64,000 nucleotides of DNA, taken from Clostridiales bacterium 1_7_47FAA (GTDB lineage: Bacteria > Bacillota > Clostridia > Lachnospirales > Lachnospiraceae). Positions 44,258 to 51,725 of this stretch are shown here, piece by piece (the stretch's first letter is position 1; each line of letters begins with the position of its first letter). A model generated the notes under the pieces. The model did no database searches, was not told the DNA's origin, and saw only the letters and a program-made list of their open reading frames with translations. The position numbers and the translations under genes were made by a program. Location: NCBI GenBank assembly GCA_000155435.1, contig DS990260.1, positions 2,643,082 through 2,707,081 on the forward strand, written 5' to 3'.

Positions 44258-45121
44258 ATGAAAGAACTGAAAAATCCATTCTGGCGCATGGCCGCCGAGT
44301 ATGGTGTCATTACTTTAAGTATCTGGATTATGGTAGTGGGGATTTACTTTTTCAAATTTCCAAATCATTTTGCATTTGGAGGTGTGACAGGCTTTTCCAC
44401 CGTGGTCAGCGAGGCAACCCGCTGGTCTGCAGGCGATTTCACATTCATTGTGAACACGGCCCTGCTCCTGCTGGGCTTTATTTTCCTTGGAAAAGGATTC
44501 GGACTTAAGACGGTTTATGCCAGTATGCTTATGTCGGTCAGCCTTTCCGTGCTGGAGCGCATCTGCCCCCTGGCCCGGCCCCTGACAGAAGAACCGCTGC
44601 TGGAGCTTTTGTTTGCAATCTTCCTTCCGGCCGTGGGCACCGCCATCCTGTTTAATATCGGGGCGTCCAGCGGAGGGACCGATATCATTGCCATGATATT
44701 AAAGAAGCACACCAGCCTTAATATCGGAACCGTCCTCATGCTGGTGGACGTGGCTGCCGTGGCTTCCTCCTTCTTTATATTCGGGCCGGAGACAGGGCTG
44801 TTCTCCACCATTGGCCTTGCGGCCAAGTCCCTTGTGATTGACGATGTCATCCAGAACATCAACCTATGCAAATGTTTCAATATCATCTGTGATAACCCAG
44901 ACCCCATCTGTGACTACATCATTAACACGCTGCACAGAAGCGCTACGGTCTACCACGCCCAGGGAGCATTTTCCCATAACGAAAAGACCGTCATCATGAC
45001 CACCATGAAGCGCAGCCAGGCCCTGAAGCTGCGCAACTATATACGCGGGATTGAGCCTACGGCGTTTATGCTGATATCGAATTCCAGCGAGATTATCGGG
45101 AAAGGGTTTTTGACGAATTGA
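44258..45121 (+). CDS. YitT family membrane protein
   Basis: A 287-residue protein with five or six membrane helices in the first 200 residues (VITLSIWIMVVGIYFFKF.., FTFIVNTALLLLGFIFLGKG) and a C-terminal cytoplasmic DUF2179-type domain (NIICDNPDPICDYIINTLHRSATVYHAQGAF). YitT proteins are common in Firmicutes; the function is unknown, perhaps transport of a small molecule. The start at ATG 44258 is chosen since TM1 of the family begins at about residue 12 and AGGGATT precedes it. The frame extends 81 codons upstream and could add a hydrophobic stretch. Confidence 0.88.
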   Translation: MKELKNPFWRMAAEYGVITLSIWIMVVGIYFFKFPNHFAFGGVTGFSTVVSEATRWSAGDFTFIVNTALLLLGFIFLGKGFGLKTVYASMLMSVSLSVLERICPLARPLTEEPLLELLFAIFLPAVGTAILFNIGASSGGTDIIAMILKKHTSLNIGTVLMLVDVAAVASSFFIFGPETGLFSTIGLAAKSLVIDDVIQNINLCKCFNIICDNPDPICDYIINTLHRSATVYHAQGAFSHNEKTVIMTTMKRSQALKLRNYIRGIEPTAFMLISNSSEIIGKGFLTN

Positions 45122-45461
45122 GCCGGGATGTGGTTTCATGTGATTGAATGTGATTGGGATATGATTGTTTCAATCCACGCTCGGTATATTGTCGAAGTGC
45201 GACTGCATCCTACGTAGATGCGTGGTTGACTTCATGGCAGTGGGGGATACCGATTACTCTCCGCCCACCACTGCCGTTAAGTTTGTTTTTGGCAATTCAT
45301 CTCACCACCTTAGAGGATGGGAGAATCCTTGCTAATATTTGTTGAATATGAATCTGGTGAAATAAAACCGGAGCAGTTTCTGGCATGGTATGATACCGCC
45401 AGATTCCTGCTCCGGTTTCTTATCTTGAAATCCTCATTTTGAAATCCCTATTCCGTCATTC
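45122..45461. other. Intergenic region, 340 bp
   Basis: GTTTCAATCCACGC (45167-45180), followed 15 bp later by GTGCGAC, resembles a broken type I-C CRISPR repeat, but there is a single copy. A hairpin GCATC..GATGC lies at 45204-45220. A bidirectional terminator is at 45362-45420. No gene is supported. Confidence 0.5.
45362..45420. terminator. Bidirectional terminator
   Basis: AAAACCGGAGCAG pairs with CTGCTCCGGTTT, and CTGGC with GCCAG inside. A and T runs flank both sides. It separates the convergent YitT gene and the ferredoxin-type aldo/keto reductase. Confidence 0.9.
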
Positions 45462-46628
45462 TCACTCCGCTGCATTTCCGTCTCCCAGCTCAGCCGCATT
45501 CCCATCCCCCAGCTCAGCCGCCAAAGCCGCCAGATCCTTCCTTATCCCAATCCCCTGAGGACAGACCTTCTCGCATTTCCCGCACTGGATACACAGGTCT
45601 GCCCCGGCGCCGGCTTCCTGTTTTTCCTTAAACGCCTTCCTGGCCCTTTCCTCAACATCATACATAGCTTTTTCATTCCATATCGCGAAATTCCCCGGTA
45701 TATCCACTCCGGCAGGGCAGGGCATGCAGTAGCGGCAGGCTGTGCAGCCGTTCTTAATGCGCGTCCGTATGGCTTGGGCTGCCTGTTCAATGATATTTTC
45801 CTCTTCCCTGCTCAAGGGTACGAAGGGGCTGAAGGTCTTTATATTATCCTCCAGCTGTTCCTCGGAGGACATGCCGCTTAATACCAGCTTCACGCCAGGA
45901 TGGCTGCCCACCCAGCGCAGGGCCCAGGATGCAGGGGTACGCCCGGGATCTGCTGCCTCAAGGATTGCCTGCGCATCCTCGGGAAGCCCGGACAGCATGC
46001 CGCCTTTTACAGGTTCCATGACAATCACGGGAATCCCCATCTTGCTTGCCAGTTCATATCCCCGGTCCCCTGCCTGGATGTTCCTGTCCATGTAATTATA
46101 CTGGATCTGGCAGAAATCCCACTGCCTGTATGTGATGATTTCCCTGAAAACCTCATAATCATCATGGAACGAGAATCCAAGATGACGGATTTTCCCCTCC
46201 TGTTTTAACTGCTGCGCCCACTCAATGATACCGGAACCTTTAAGCTTCTCCCAGCGTTCACGGTTCAGGGCATGGAACAGGTAATAATCCACATAGCTGA
46301 CCTGAAGGCGGTCCAGCTGCTCATCGAACACAGCCTGCGCCTCATCCGCCGTATTAACCAGCCATACCGGCAGCTTGGTTGCCAGATAATAAGAATCCCT
46401 TGCATACTTTGCCAGTATCCGCCCCAGGAACGGCTCGCTCTCCCCATCGTGGTAGGGATACGCCGTGTCTATGTAATTCACGCCGGCCTTCAGGGCCGTG
46501 TCCATCATCTTCCCAGCCTTCTCCTGGTCAATGTCCCCGTTTTCCGTCTTAGGAAAGCGCATGCATCCAAACCCAAGCAGGGATACCTTGTCCTCAGCCT
46601 TCTGAAACCTCATTGTCCTGTATTGCAT
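45462..46628 (-). CDS. Aldo/keto reductase with C-terminal 4Fe-4S domain
   Basis: A 388-residue oxidoreductase. The AKR barrel (about 1-290) has Asp and Tyr in GVNYIDTAYPYHDGE, Lys in YYLATKLPVW and His in YYLFHALN. A ferredoxin-like part follows with CTACRYCMPCP and CIQCGKCEKVCPQGI, for two 4Fe-4S clusters. Such proteins are common in anaerobic Firmicutes; electron partner and substrate are unknown. The C-terminus ends with an exact doubled ELGDGNAAE from a 24-bp tandem duplication (45465-45512), likely a recent slippage event. ATG 46628 follows GGAGG. The AlgX-like gene ends 25 bp upstream, so they may be cotranscribed. Confidence 0.92.
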   Translation of the reverse strand: MQYRTMRFQKAEDKVSLLGFGCMRFPKTENGDIDQEKAGKMMDTALKAGVNYIDTAYPYHDGESEPFLGRILAKYARDSYYLATKLPVWLVNTADEAQAVFDEQLDRLQVSYVDYYLFHALNRERWEKLKGSGIIEWAQQLKQEGKIRHLGFSFHDDYEVFREIITYRQWDFCQIQYNYMDRNIQAGDRGYELASKMGIPVIVMEPVKGGMLSGLPEDAQAILEAADPGRTPASWALRWVGSHPGVKLVLSGMSSEEQLEDNIKTFSPFVPLSREEENIIEQAAQAIRTRIKNGCTACRYCMPCPAGVDIPGNFAIWNEKAMYDVEERARKAFKEKQEAGAGADLCIQCGKCEKVCPQGIGIRKDLAALAAELGDGNAAELGDGNAAE

Positions 46629-46653
46629 GATTAAATCCTCCTTTTATAATAAA

Positions 46654-47796
46654 TCATTCCCACTCCATGGTCCCCAGGCTTTCCAGCAGCCCAAACATAT
46701 AGTCCGTATACCGCTCCGCCACCTCAATCACCACCACGTCCGGCTTAAGCTCCCTGACAGCGGCGGCGCAGTCTTCCGTACGGTAATCCATCAGTGTCAC
46801 CTGGGGATATTCCTTCGCAAAGTACTCCGCCATATGGACGCCGAACGAATCCCTGAATATAAGAACGTTCCGTTCCTCATCCTGTACATCGGAAATGTAA
46901 CGGGTGATTGTCTCCCTCTGGTTCTGGAAGTCCAGGGAATAGGTGATATCCTCACGGTAGTCCGCCACCTTCAGGAACGGGTCGTCATCATAATATTTCT
47001 GAAGGTTCAGCATGACGGCCAAATCCCCGCTGAAAGTTCCCCTGTCCTCTATGGTATATCCCATGTAGGACTCCGGGCCGAATTTTTCATGGCTGATATC
47101 CGTAATCAGCATCCGCGCTGCCAGGAAGGCGCCCATATCATTCCAATGGGTATCGTATTTGCGGTAAATCTGGCACCAGTTCTGGCTGGCCTGCCTGAAT
47201 GACTCCAGCGGATAATACACATCGGCATCCGTATGTTCCTTAAGATAGGCGTATAAAAGGTCCGCCCTGGATTCCTCATTCACCACCTTAATGGAAGACG
47301 GCATGTATTCACTATACACCTGCTCCTTGTTGGGGACAATATATAAAATGAATTTTATTCCCCGGCTGTCAAGATTCCTGTCCGCCGACCGCAAAAAACC
47401 GGCAAACTGCTCCAGCTGTCCTTCTGAATAATGGTTGGTCCCCTGGTAATCCGCCAGGCTGTCCTCCATTTCCCCCTTTAACTTGTAAAACATCCACCCG
47501 TCCTTCCCCATGAGCACCGCATCCGAGGACACCTCGCCAAACACCCGTATATCCGCCAGCTTCACAAATGCCACCAGTGGGTTCTTAAAAGCCAGATGGT
47601 CGTTAAAGTAAGCATCATAAAGGCCGGGATACCGGGAAAGTCCCTGTATGTCCAGCACAGGTTTCTCCTGATAAACCCGGTTCTCATAATTTTCCGTATC
47701 CACATATCCCTTCAAGGGAATGAACAGAATACGTGGCAGCACCATCATTGCCAGGAACATGCCTGAAACTATGTATGCTTTCATCCGCTTATTCAT
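46654..47796 (-). CDS. AlgX/AlgJ-like (DHHW) SGNH acetyltransferase protein
   Basis: A 380-residue exported protein with an N-terminal signal anchor (MKAYIVSGMFLAMMVLPRIL). The family segments are ENRVYQEKPVLD, FNDHLAFKNPLVAFVKL, GKDGWMFYK, the catalytic-triad Asp/His of this SGNH-like fold in KYDTHWNDMGAF and the nucleophile Ser in LIFRDSFGVHMAEYF. It moves acetyl groups onto an exported polysaccharide on the outer face, with acetyl supplied by the MBOAT protein encoded just upstream. ATG 47796 follows GGGAGG; the frame continues upstream into MITE-like element B, which is not part of the protein. Which glycan is modified is unknown. Confidence 0.88.
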   Translation of the reverse strand: MNKRMKAYIVSGMFLAMMVLPRILFIPLKGYVDTENYENRVYQEKPVLDIQGLSRYPGLYDAYFNDHLAFKNPLVAFVKLADIRVFGEVSSDAVLMGKDGWMFYKLKGEMEDSLADYQGTNHYSEGQLEQFAGFLRSADRNLDSRGIKFILYIVPNKEQVYSEYMPSSIKVVNEESRADLLYAYLKEHTDADVYYPLESFRQASQNWCQIYRKYDTHWNDMGAFLAARMLITDISHEKFGPESYMGYTIEDRGTFSGDLAVMLNLQKYYDDDPFLKVADYREDITYSLDFQNQRETITRYISDVQDEERNVLIFRDSFGVHMAEYFAKEYPQVTLMDYRTEDCAAAVRELKPDVVVIEVAERYTDYMFGLLESLGTMEWE

Positions 47797-47835
47797 CCAA
47801 TGCCAACCTCCCTGCCGGACTGGGCCAAAAGCCCT

Positions 47836-47998
47836 GGGGCCTGTTTGAAAATTCATTCCCGCCATCTGCACGCCCCACTTCGCGGCATATTTGGTCCCAA
47901 TTCGGTCAACGTAGCCCGCTACGCCTCCCTCATCGGGACCAAATCTCCCACAAAGTGGGACGCACAGCTAACGGAAAGCAATTTTCAAACACGCCCTA
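47836..47998. mobile_element. MITE-like palindromic element, copy B
   Basis: A copy in the opposite orientation to copy A. On the minus strand it begins TAGGGCGTGTTTGAAAATT at 47998 and ends near 47836. It shares nearly every base with copy A, including the inner hairpins. The TAG at 47998-47996 is the stop codon of the MBOAT gene. It sits between the MBOAT and AlgX-like genes, which are otherwise expected to be one operon. Confidence 0.85.
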
Positions 47999-49414
47999 AA
48001 ACCTGAAATAAATGAATGGATTATATGTACTGCCCACAGCCACCGCGATGCTGTATGCAAACAGCAGGATCAGCCCCGCTCCCTCCATAAGGGAAATGCC
48101 TTCCTCATCTGTCATATGGCGCCTAAGTCCCGGCGCCAGGGCCTGGGCCGGGCCGCAGAGCACGATTCCAATCATCATGAATACCGTTGTTTTATGTGTC
48201 ATGAACATGGAAATGTCATAAACCCCCGGTCTCATGGCAAACATCTGCCCAAGAAGCATGACCCCTCTTGTAAGGGAATCCGCCCGGAACATGGTCCATC
48301 CGATGACCGTGACAAAGAACATATACAGGAAACTTATGATTCCTGGTAAATGTTCCAGGCGCTTTTTCAGGAAAAGCCGTTCCGCCACCTGCAGGACGCC
48401 ATAGTACAGGCCCCAGGCAATGAAGGACAGCCCGGCCCCATGCCAGAAACCGGTGCAAAGGAATACAATCATCAGGTTCAGGCAGGTGCGCATGGTTCCC
48501 TTCCTGCTTCCGCCTAACGGAATATACAGGTAGTCCTTAAACCAGCTGGACAGGGAAATGTGCCACCTGCGCCAGAACTCCCCCACATTCCGCGCCAGAT
48601 ACGGGTAATTGAAATTCTCCGGCAGATTAAAGCCAAGCATTTTCCCCAGCCCCACCGCCATATCGGAATACCCTGAAAAATCAAAATAAATCTGAAGGGT
48701 ATAGAGAATCCCGATGTACCAGCCCAGCCCTCCGCTGATCTGCTCTATGGGATGGGAAAGTACCTTATCCACCACACTTCCGAACTGGTTTGCAAGAATC
48801 AGTTTCTTGGAAAGTCCATAGATAAAGCGCCTGGCCCCGTAGGCAAATGTCTCAGGCGTCACACGGCGGTCATGGATACATGCGTCAAAGCCCCCATAGC
48901 GGACAATAGGCCCCTGGATCATTTTCGGAAAAAATAAAATATACAGCGCCAGGTGGGACAGGCGGCTTTCAGCCGGTATATCCCCCCTGTATACATCGAT
49001 GACATAAGAAATCATCTGAAAGGTATAAAAAGATATGCCAATGGGCAGAAGCAGGTTCCTGGGGGCCATGATCTGCCTGCCGGACAATTTCCCCAGTAGG
49101 TCCGTAAAAAAATCAAAATATTTAAAATATCCCAGAAAGCCCAGGTTAAATACCAGAAGCAGGATCAGGACGGCGGGACGGCACCCAAAGCCTTGAGACC
49201 GTGAATCCGCAGCCTTCCCCATGAGCCGCGCGCCACAGTAATTGACCAGAAGGGATAGCAGCAACACCCAGATGTACTCCTGTTCACCCCAGGCATAGAA
49301 TATAAATCCGGCTGCAATCATGAACCAGTTTCCGGTCCTGGGGGGAAGTATTAAGTTGAGAATCAGGACACATGGCAGAAACAGCCATAAAAATATCATT
49401 GAACTGAACAGCAT
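47996..49414 (-). CDS. MBOAT family O-acyltransferase (AlgI-like)
   Basis: A 472-residue integral membrane protein with about 11 helices. It belongs to the MBOAT family: the conserved segments are IGISFYTFQMISYVIDVYRGD, QIYFDFSGYSDMAVGLGKM, ENFNYPYLARNVGEFWRRWHISLSSW and the catalytic His in TGFWHGAGLSFIAWGLYYG. It passes acetyl groups across the membrane to an AlgX-like transferase. The first residues (MLFSSMIFLWLFLP) fit the family's start. ATG 49414 has a leader with AGGAGGATTCTCCCGCC. The TAG stop is in element B. A palindrome with CCCAGGC / GCCTGGG lies 30 bp upstream of the gene. Confidence 0.92.
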   Translation of the reverse strand: MLFSSMIFLWLFLPCVLILNLILPPRTGNWFMIAAGFIFYAWGEQEYIWVLLLSLLVNYCGARLMGKAADSRSQGFGCRPAVLILLLVFNLGFLGYFKYFDFFTDLLGKLSGRQIMAPRNLLLPIGISFYTFQMISYVIDVYRGDIPAESRLSHLALYILFFPKMIQGPIVRYGGFDACIHDRRVTPETFAYGARRFIYGLSKKLILANQFGSVVDKVLSHPIEQISGGLGWYIGILYTLQIYFDFSGYSDMAVGLGKMLGFNLPENFNYPYLARNVGEFWRRWHISLSSWFKDYLYIPLGGSRKGTMRTCLNLMIVFLCTGFWHGAGLSFIAWGLYYGVLQVAERLFLKKRLEHLPGIISFLYMFFVTVIGWTMFRADSLTRGVMLLGQMFAMRPGVYDISMFMTHKTTVFMMIGIVLCGPAQALAPGLRRHMTDEEGISLMEGAGLILLFAYSIAVAVGSTYNPFIYFRF

Positions 49415-49621
49415 GGCGGGAGAATCCTCCTTTTTTTAGGCGTGCCCAGGCGGGAATGAATGTCCAAAACTGCCTGGGTATGCGTACATGGAATCCCCAT
49501 CCAGAAGGGCGGGGCGGAATCCGTACTATTATCCTACCATATCATTCTGTTCCAATCAACGGATATCTAAAAACCATGGCAAGGCATGAACCTGGATAGC
49601 TGAAGCATCTCAAGTCTTTGA

Positions 49622-49650
49622 TTGTGCTGGACAGGCTTCTGTGATATAAT
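49622..49650 (+). promoter_or_regulatory. Promoter of rpoN
   Basis: TTGTGC (49622-49627) and TATAAT (49645-49650) are 17 bp apart, and a TG lies one base before the -10 (extended -10). The start codon is 47 bp downstream. Confidence 0.65.
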
Positions 49651-49697
49651 TGTATGGTCAAAAAAACATTGGACTTAAGATGAAAGAAGGAAGTGTT

Positions 49698-51083
49698 ATG
49701 GATTTAAAACTGCAGGTTAAGCAGACACAGACCCTGTCCCAGCGGATGATACAGTCGGCTGAGATTCTGCAGATGACCTCTCAGGAGCTGAATACCTATA
49801 TTAATGAATTGGCATTGGAAAATCCTGTGATTGATATCGTGGAGCCTCCTGCCGGGAATCAGCAGAAGGAATCGATTGAGGAACAGCAGTGGCTGAATTC
49901 CTTTAATGAAGAGAACTATTACCTCTATCAGAGACAGAATAATGACGATGATTATGATTTTAAGAACAGCTGGAACATCAACACGGACGACGGCGAGACC
50001 TTACAGGATTACCTGTGGTCCCAGCTGGTTACCGAGGAGTTTTCAAGCCTGGAAACCGACATGATTAAATTCATGCTGGAATCCCTGGACAACAAAGGCT
50101 ACCTGGGGGAGGGCGTGGAGGATATCGCTTCTTACTTTCAGACCGACCTGTCTGTGGTGGAAAGACTTTTATATACCCTCCAGCAGCTGGACCCGGCAGG
50201 CGTCTGCGCCAGGAACCTGGAGGAATGCCTGTCGCTTCAGCTGGAACGGCGCCAGATGCTGACCCCTGTCCTCAGTTCCATCATTAATGGCTGCCTGGAA
50301 ATGGTGGCCAGGAACCAGATTCCCGCCATTGCAAGGAAGCTGCACCTGTCCCAGGCCGAGGCCGCCGGATACTGCCAGATCATCAAGTCGCTGAACCCCA
50401 AACCCGGAGTCTCCTTCAGCAGCAGGGAAAAGCTCAGATACATCATACCGGACGTGACCATTGTTAAATTCAAGGAACATTTTGACATACTTCTCAATGA
50501 GTCCATGTACCCGAATATAGAGATTAACAGTTACTACAGCCAGATGAACCGCAACCCCGATTCTGCCGAACTGAAGGAATACCTGAGCAACAAGATCCGC
50601 CAGGCGGAATGGGTGAGGCAGTGCGTGACCCAGAGGGGAAAGACCCTGATGCAGGTTTCCAAATCCATCCTGGAACACCAGGAAGGCTTCTTTACCTACG
50701 GTCCCTCCCATCTGGCGCCCCTGAAGCTGGCTGACATTGCGCAGGAACTGGACATCCATGAGTCCACGGTCAGCAGGGCTGTAAGCAAGAAGTACCTCCA
50801 GTGTTCCTGGGGCGTATACCCTATGAACTTTTTCTTCTCCCGCAAAGTCTCTGTCCAGGAAAATACCGCTGACCCGGATAATGCCTCCGCCGTCACTGCC
50901 GCGGACATCAAACGGGCGCTCCGGGAAATCATAGACGCCGAAGATAAGAAAAAGCCCTACAGCGACCGCCTGCTGGGCGAAAAGCTGGCTGAACGCGGTA
51001 TCTCCATCTCCAGAAGGACGGTTGCCAAATACCGCGAAGAAGAAGGGATTGCAGATGCCAGCGGACGGAAGGAATATGTGTGA
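49698..51083 (+). CDS. rpoN: RNA polymerase sigma-54 factor RpoN
   Basis: A 461-residue sigma-54 factor. The Gln-rich activator region is at residues 1-45 (LKLQVKQTQTLSQRMIQSAE). An acidic linker, the core-binding domain, the helix-turn-helix (DIHESTVSRAVSKKYLQCSWG) and the RpoN box (ISRRTVAKYREE) follow. It directs polymerase to -24/-12 promoters, and needs AAA+ activators to open them. ATG 49698 follows GAAGGAAGTGTT; upstream in-frame starts lie before the ribosome site. No good -24/-12 promoter was noticed in this window, and the PrpR-like protein at 37181 seems unable to activate it, so its activators must lie elsewhere. Confidence 0.95.
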   Translation: MDLKLQVKQTQTLSQRMIQSAEILQMTSQELNTYINELALENPVIDIVEPPAGNQQKESIEEQQWLNSFNEENYYLYQRQNNDDDYDFKNSWNINTDDGETLQDYLWSQLVTEEFSSLETDMIKFMLESLDNKGYLGEGVEDIASYFQTDLSVVERLLYTLQQLDPAGVCARNLEECLSLQLERRQMLTPVLSSIINGCLEMVARNQIPAIARKLHLSQAEAAGYCQIIKSLNPKPGVSFSSREKLRYIIPDVTIVKFKEHFDILLNESMYPNIEINSYYSQMNRNPDSAELKEYLSNKIRQAEWVRQCVTQRGKTLMQVSKSILEHQEGFFTYGPSHLAPLKLADIAQELDIHESTVSRAVSKKYLQCSWGVYPMNFFFSRKVSVQENTADPDNASAVTAADIKRALREIIDAEDKKKPYSDRLLGEKLAERGISISRRTVAKYREEEGIADASGRKEYV

Positions 51084-51095
51084 CAATCGTGCATG

Positions 51096-51130
51096 GCCGC
51101 GGGGAACACCATAGCTTCCCCGTGGTTTTT
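51096..51130 (+). terminator. Terminator of rpoN
   Basis: CCGCGGGGAA pairs with TTCCCCGTGG and is followed by TTTTT. It lies 15 bp after the rpoN stop. Confidence 0.85.
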
Positions 51131-51306
51131 AACTGTCTCCCGTCAAAGCGGGTAGCTGGTGTTTCAATCCATCACCTGAATAAGGTAAAAATAAAAAATA
51201 ATTTTTTGTATTTTCACTTGACAATTGGGCAAAAACTGGGTAAAATATTAGCGTTGTCGGCATGATGAAGAAGAACAGGATTGTTCCTCAGAATCTGCGG
51301 ATAGAT

Positions 51307-51379
<73 letters not shown>

Positions 51380-51403
51380 CTGCTGAGATCATATCAGCAG
51401 AAT

Positions 51404-51474
51404 GCAGGTGTAGTTCAATGGTAGAACACTAGCCTTCCAAGCTAGATACGTGGGTTCGATTCCCATCACCTGCT
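51404..51474 (+). tRNA. tRNA-Gly (TCC)
   Basis: The acceptor stem GCAGGTG pairs with CACCTGC. The D-arm AGTTCAATGGTAGAAC and T-arm GGGTTCGATTCCC are standard. The anticodon loop CTTCCAA gives TCC, read as Gly (GGA/GGG codons). CCA is not encoded. It is 24 bp after tRNA-Phe. Confidence 0.97.
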
Positions 51475-51496
51475 TTTAACTGAATCAGTTATATAT

Positions 51497-51568
51497 GCGC
51501 GAGTGGCTCAGTGGTGGAGTATCGCCTTGCCAAGGCGAGGGTCGCGGGTTCGAATCCCGTCTCGCGCT
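51497..51568 (+). tRNA. tRNA-Gly (GCC)
   Basis: The acceptor stem GCGCGAG pairs with CTCGCGC. The D-arm GGCTCAGTGGTGGAGT and T-arm GGGTTCGAATCCC are standard. The anticodon loop TTGCCAA gives GCC, for GGC/GGT codons. A T-run and hairpin terminator follow directly. Confidence 0.97.
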
Positions 51569-51577
51569 TTTTTTATT

Positions 51578-51612
51578 GGCTGGAATCCCTTGATTTACAA
51601 AGGATTCCAGCC
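51578..51612. terminator. Terminator of the tRNA cluster
   Basis: GGCTGGAATCCCTT pairs with AAAGGATTCCAGCC around a short loop; a T-run (51568-51574) lies before it and TTT after it. It ends the tRNA cluster. Confidence 0.8.
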
Positions 51613-51725
51613 TTTGCGTTCTCCAGAATGATGTAGACAGTTGTAGACACTTCCTATTCTGTCCAGATGGGAATCGGGCCATCTATCCTTTCCCCTCTAT
51701 CTGTTTCCCACCTATCCTTTCCCCT

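Noticed and set aside
45167..45203. CRISPR array
   Set aside because: Only one imperfect repeat-like string is present and there are no spacers or cas genes, so no array is annotated.
49430..49485. Possible further MITE-like copy upstream of the MBOAT gene
   Set aside because: Only a short part (GGCGGGAATGAATGTCC) resembles the element end; the hairpin around it is different. Too little to call.
51485..51682. 65-codon minus-strand frame with RRDSNPRPSPWQGDTPP
   Set aside because: This is the well-known false protein read from the opposite strand of a tRNA gene (here tRNA-Gly).
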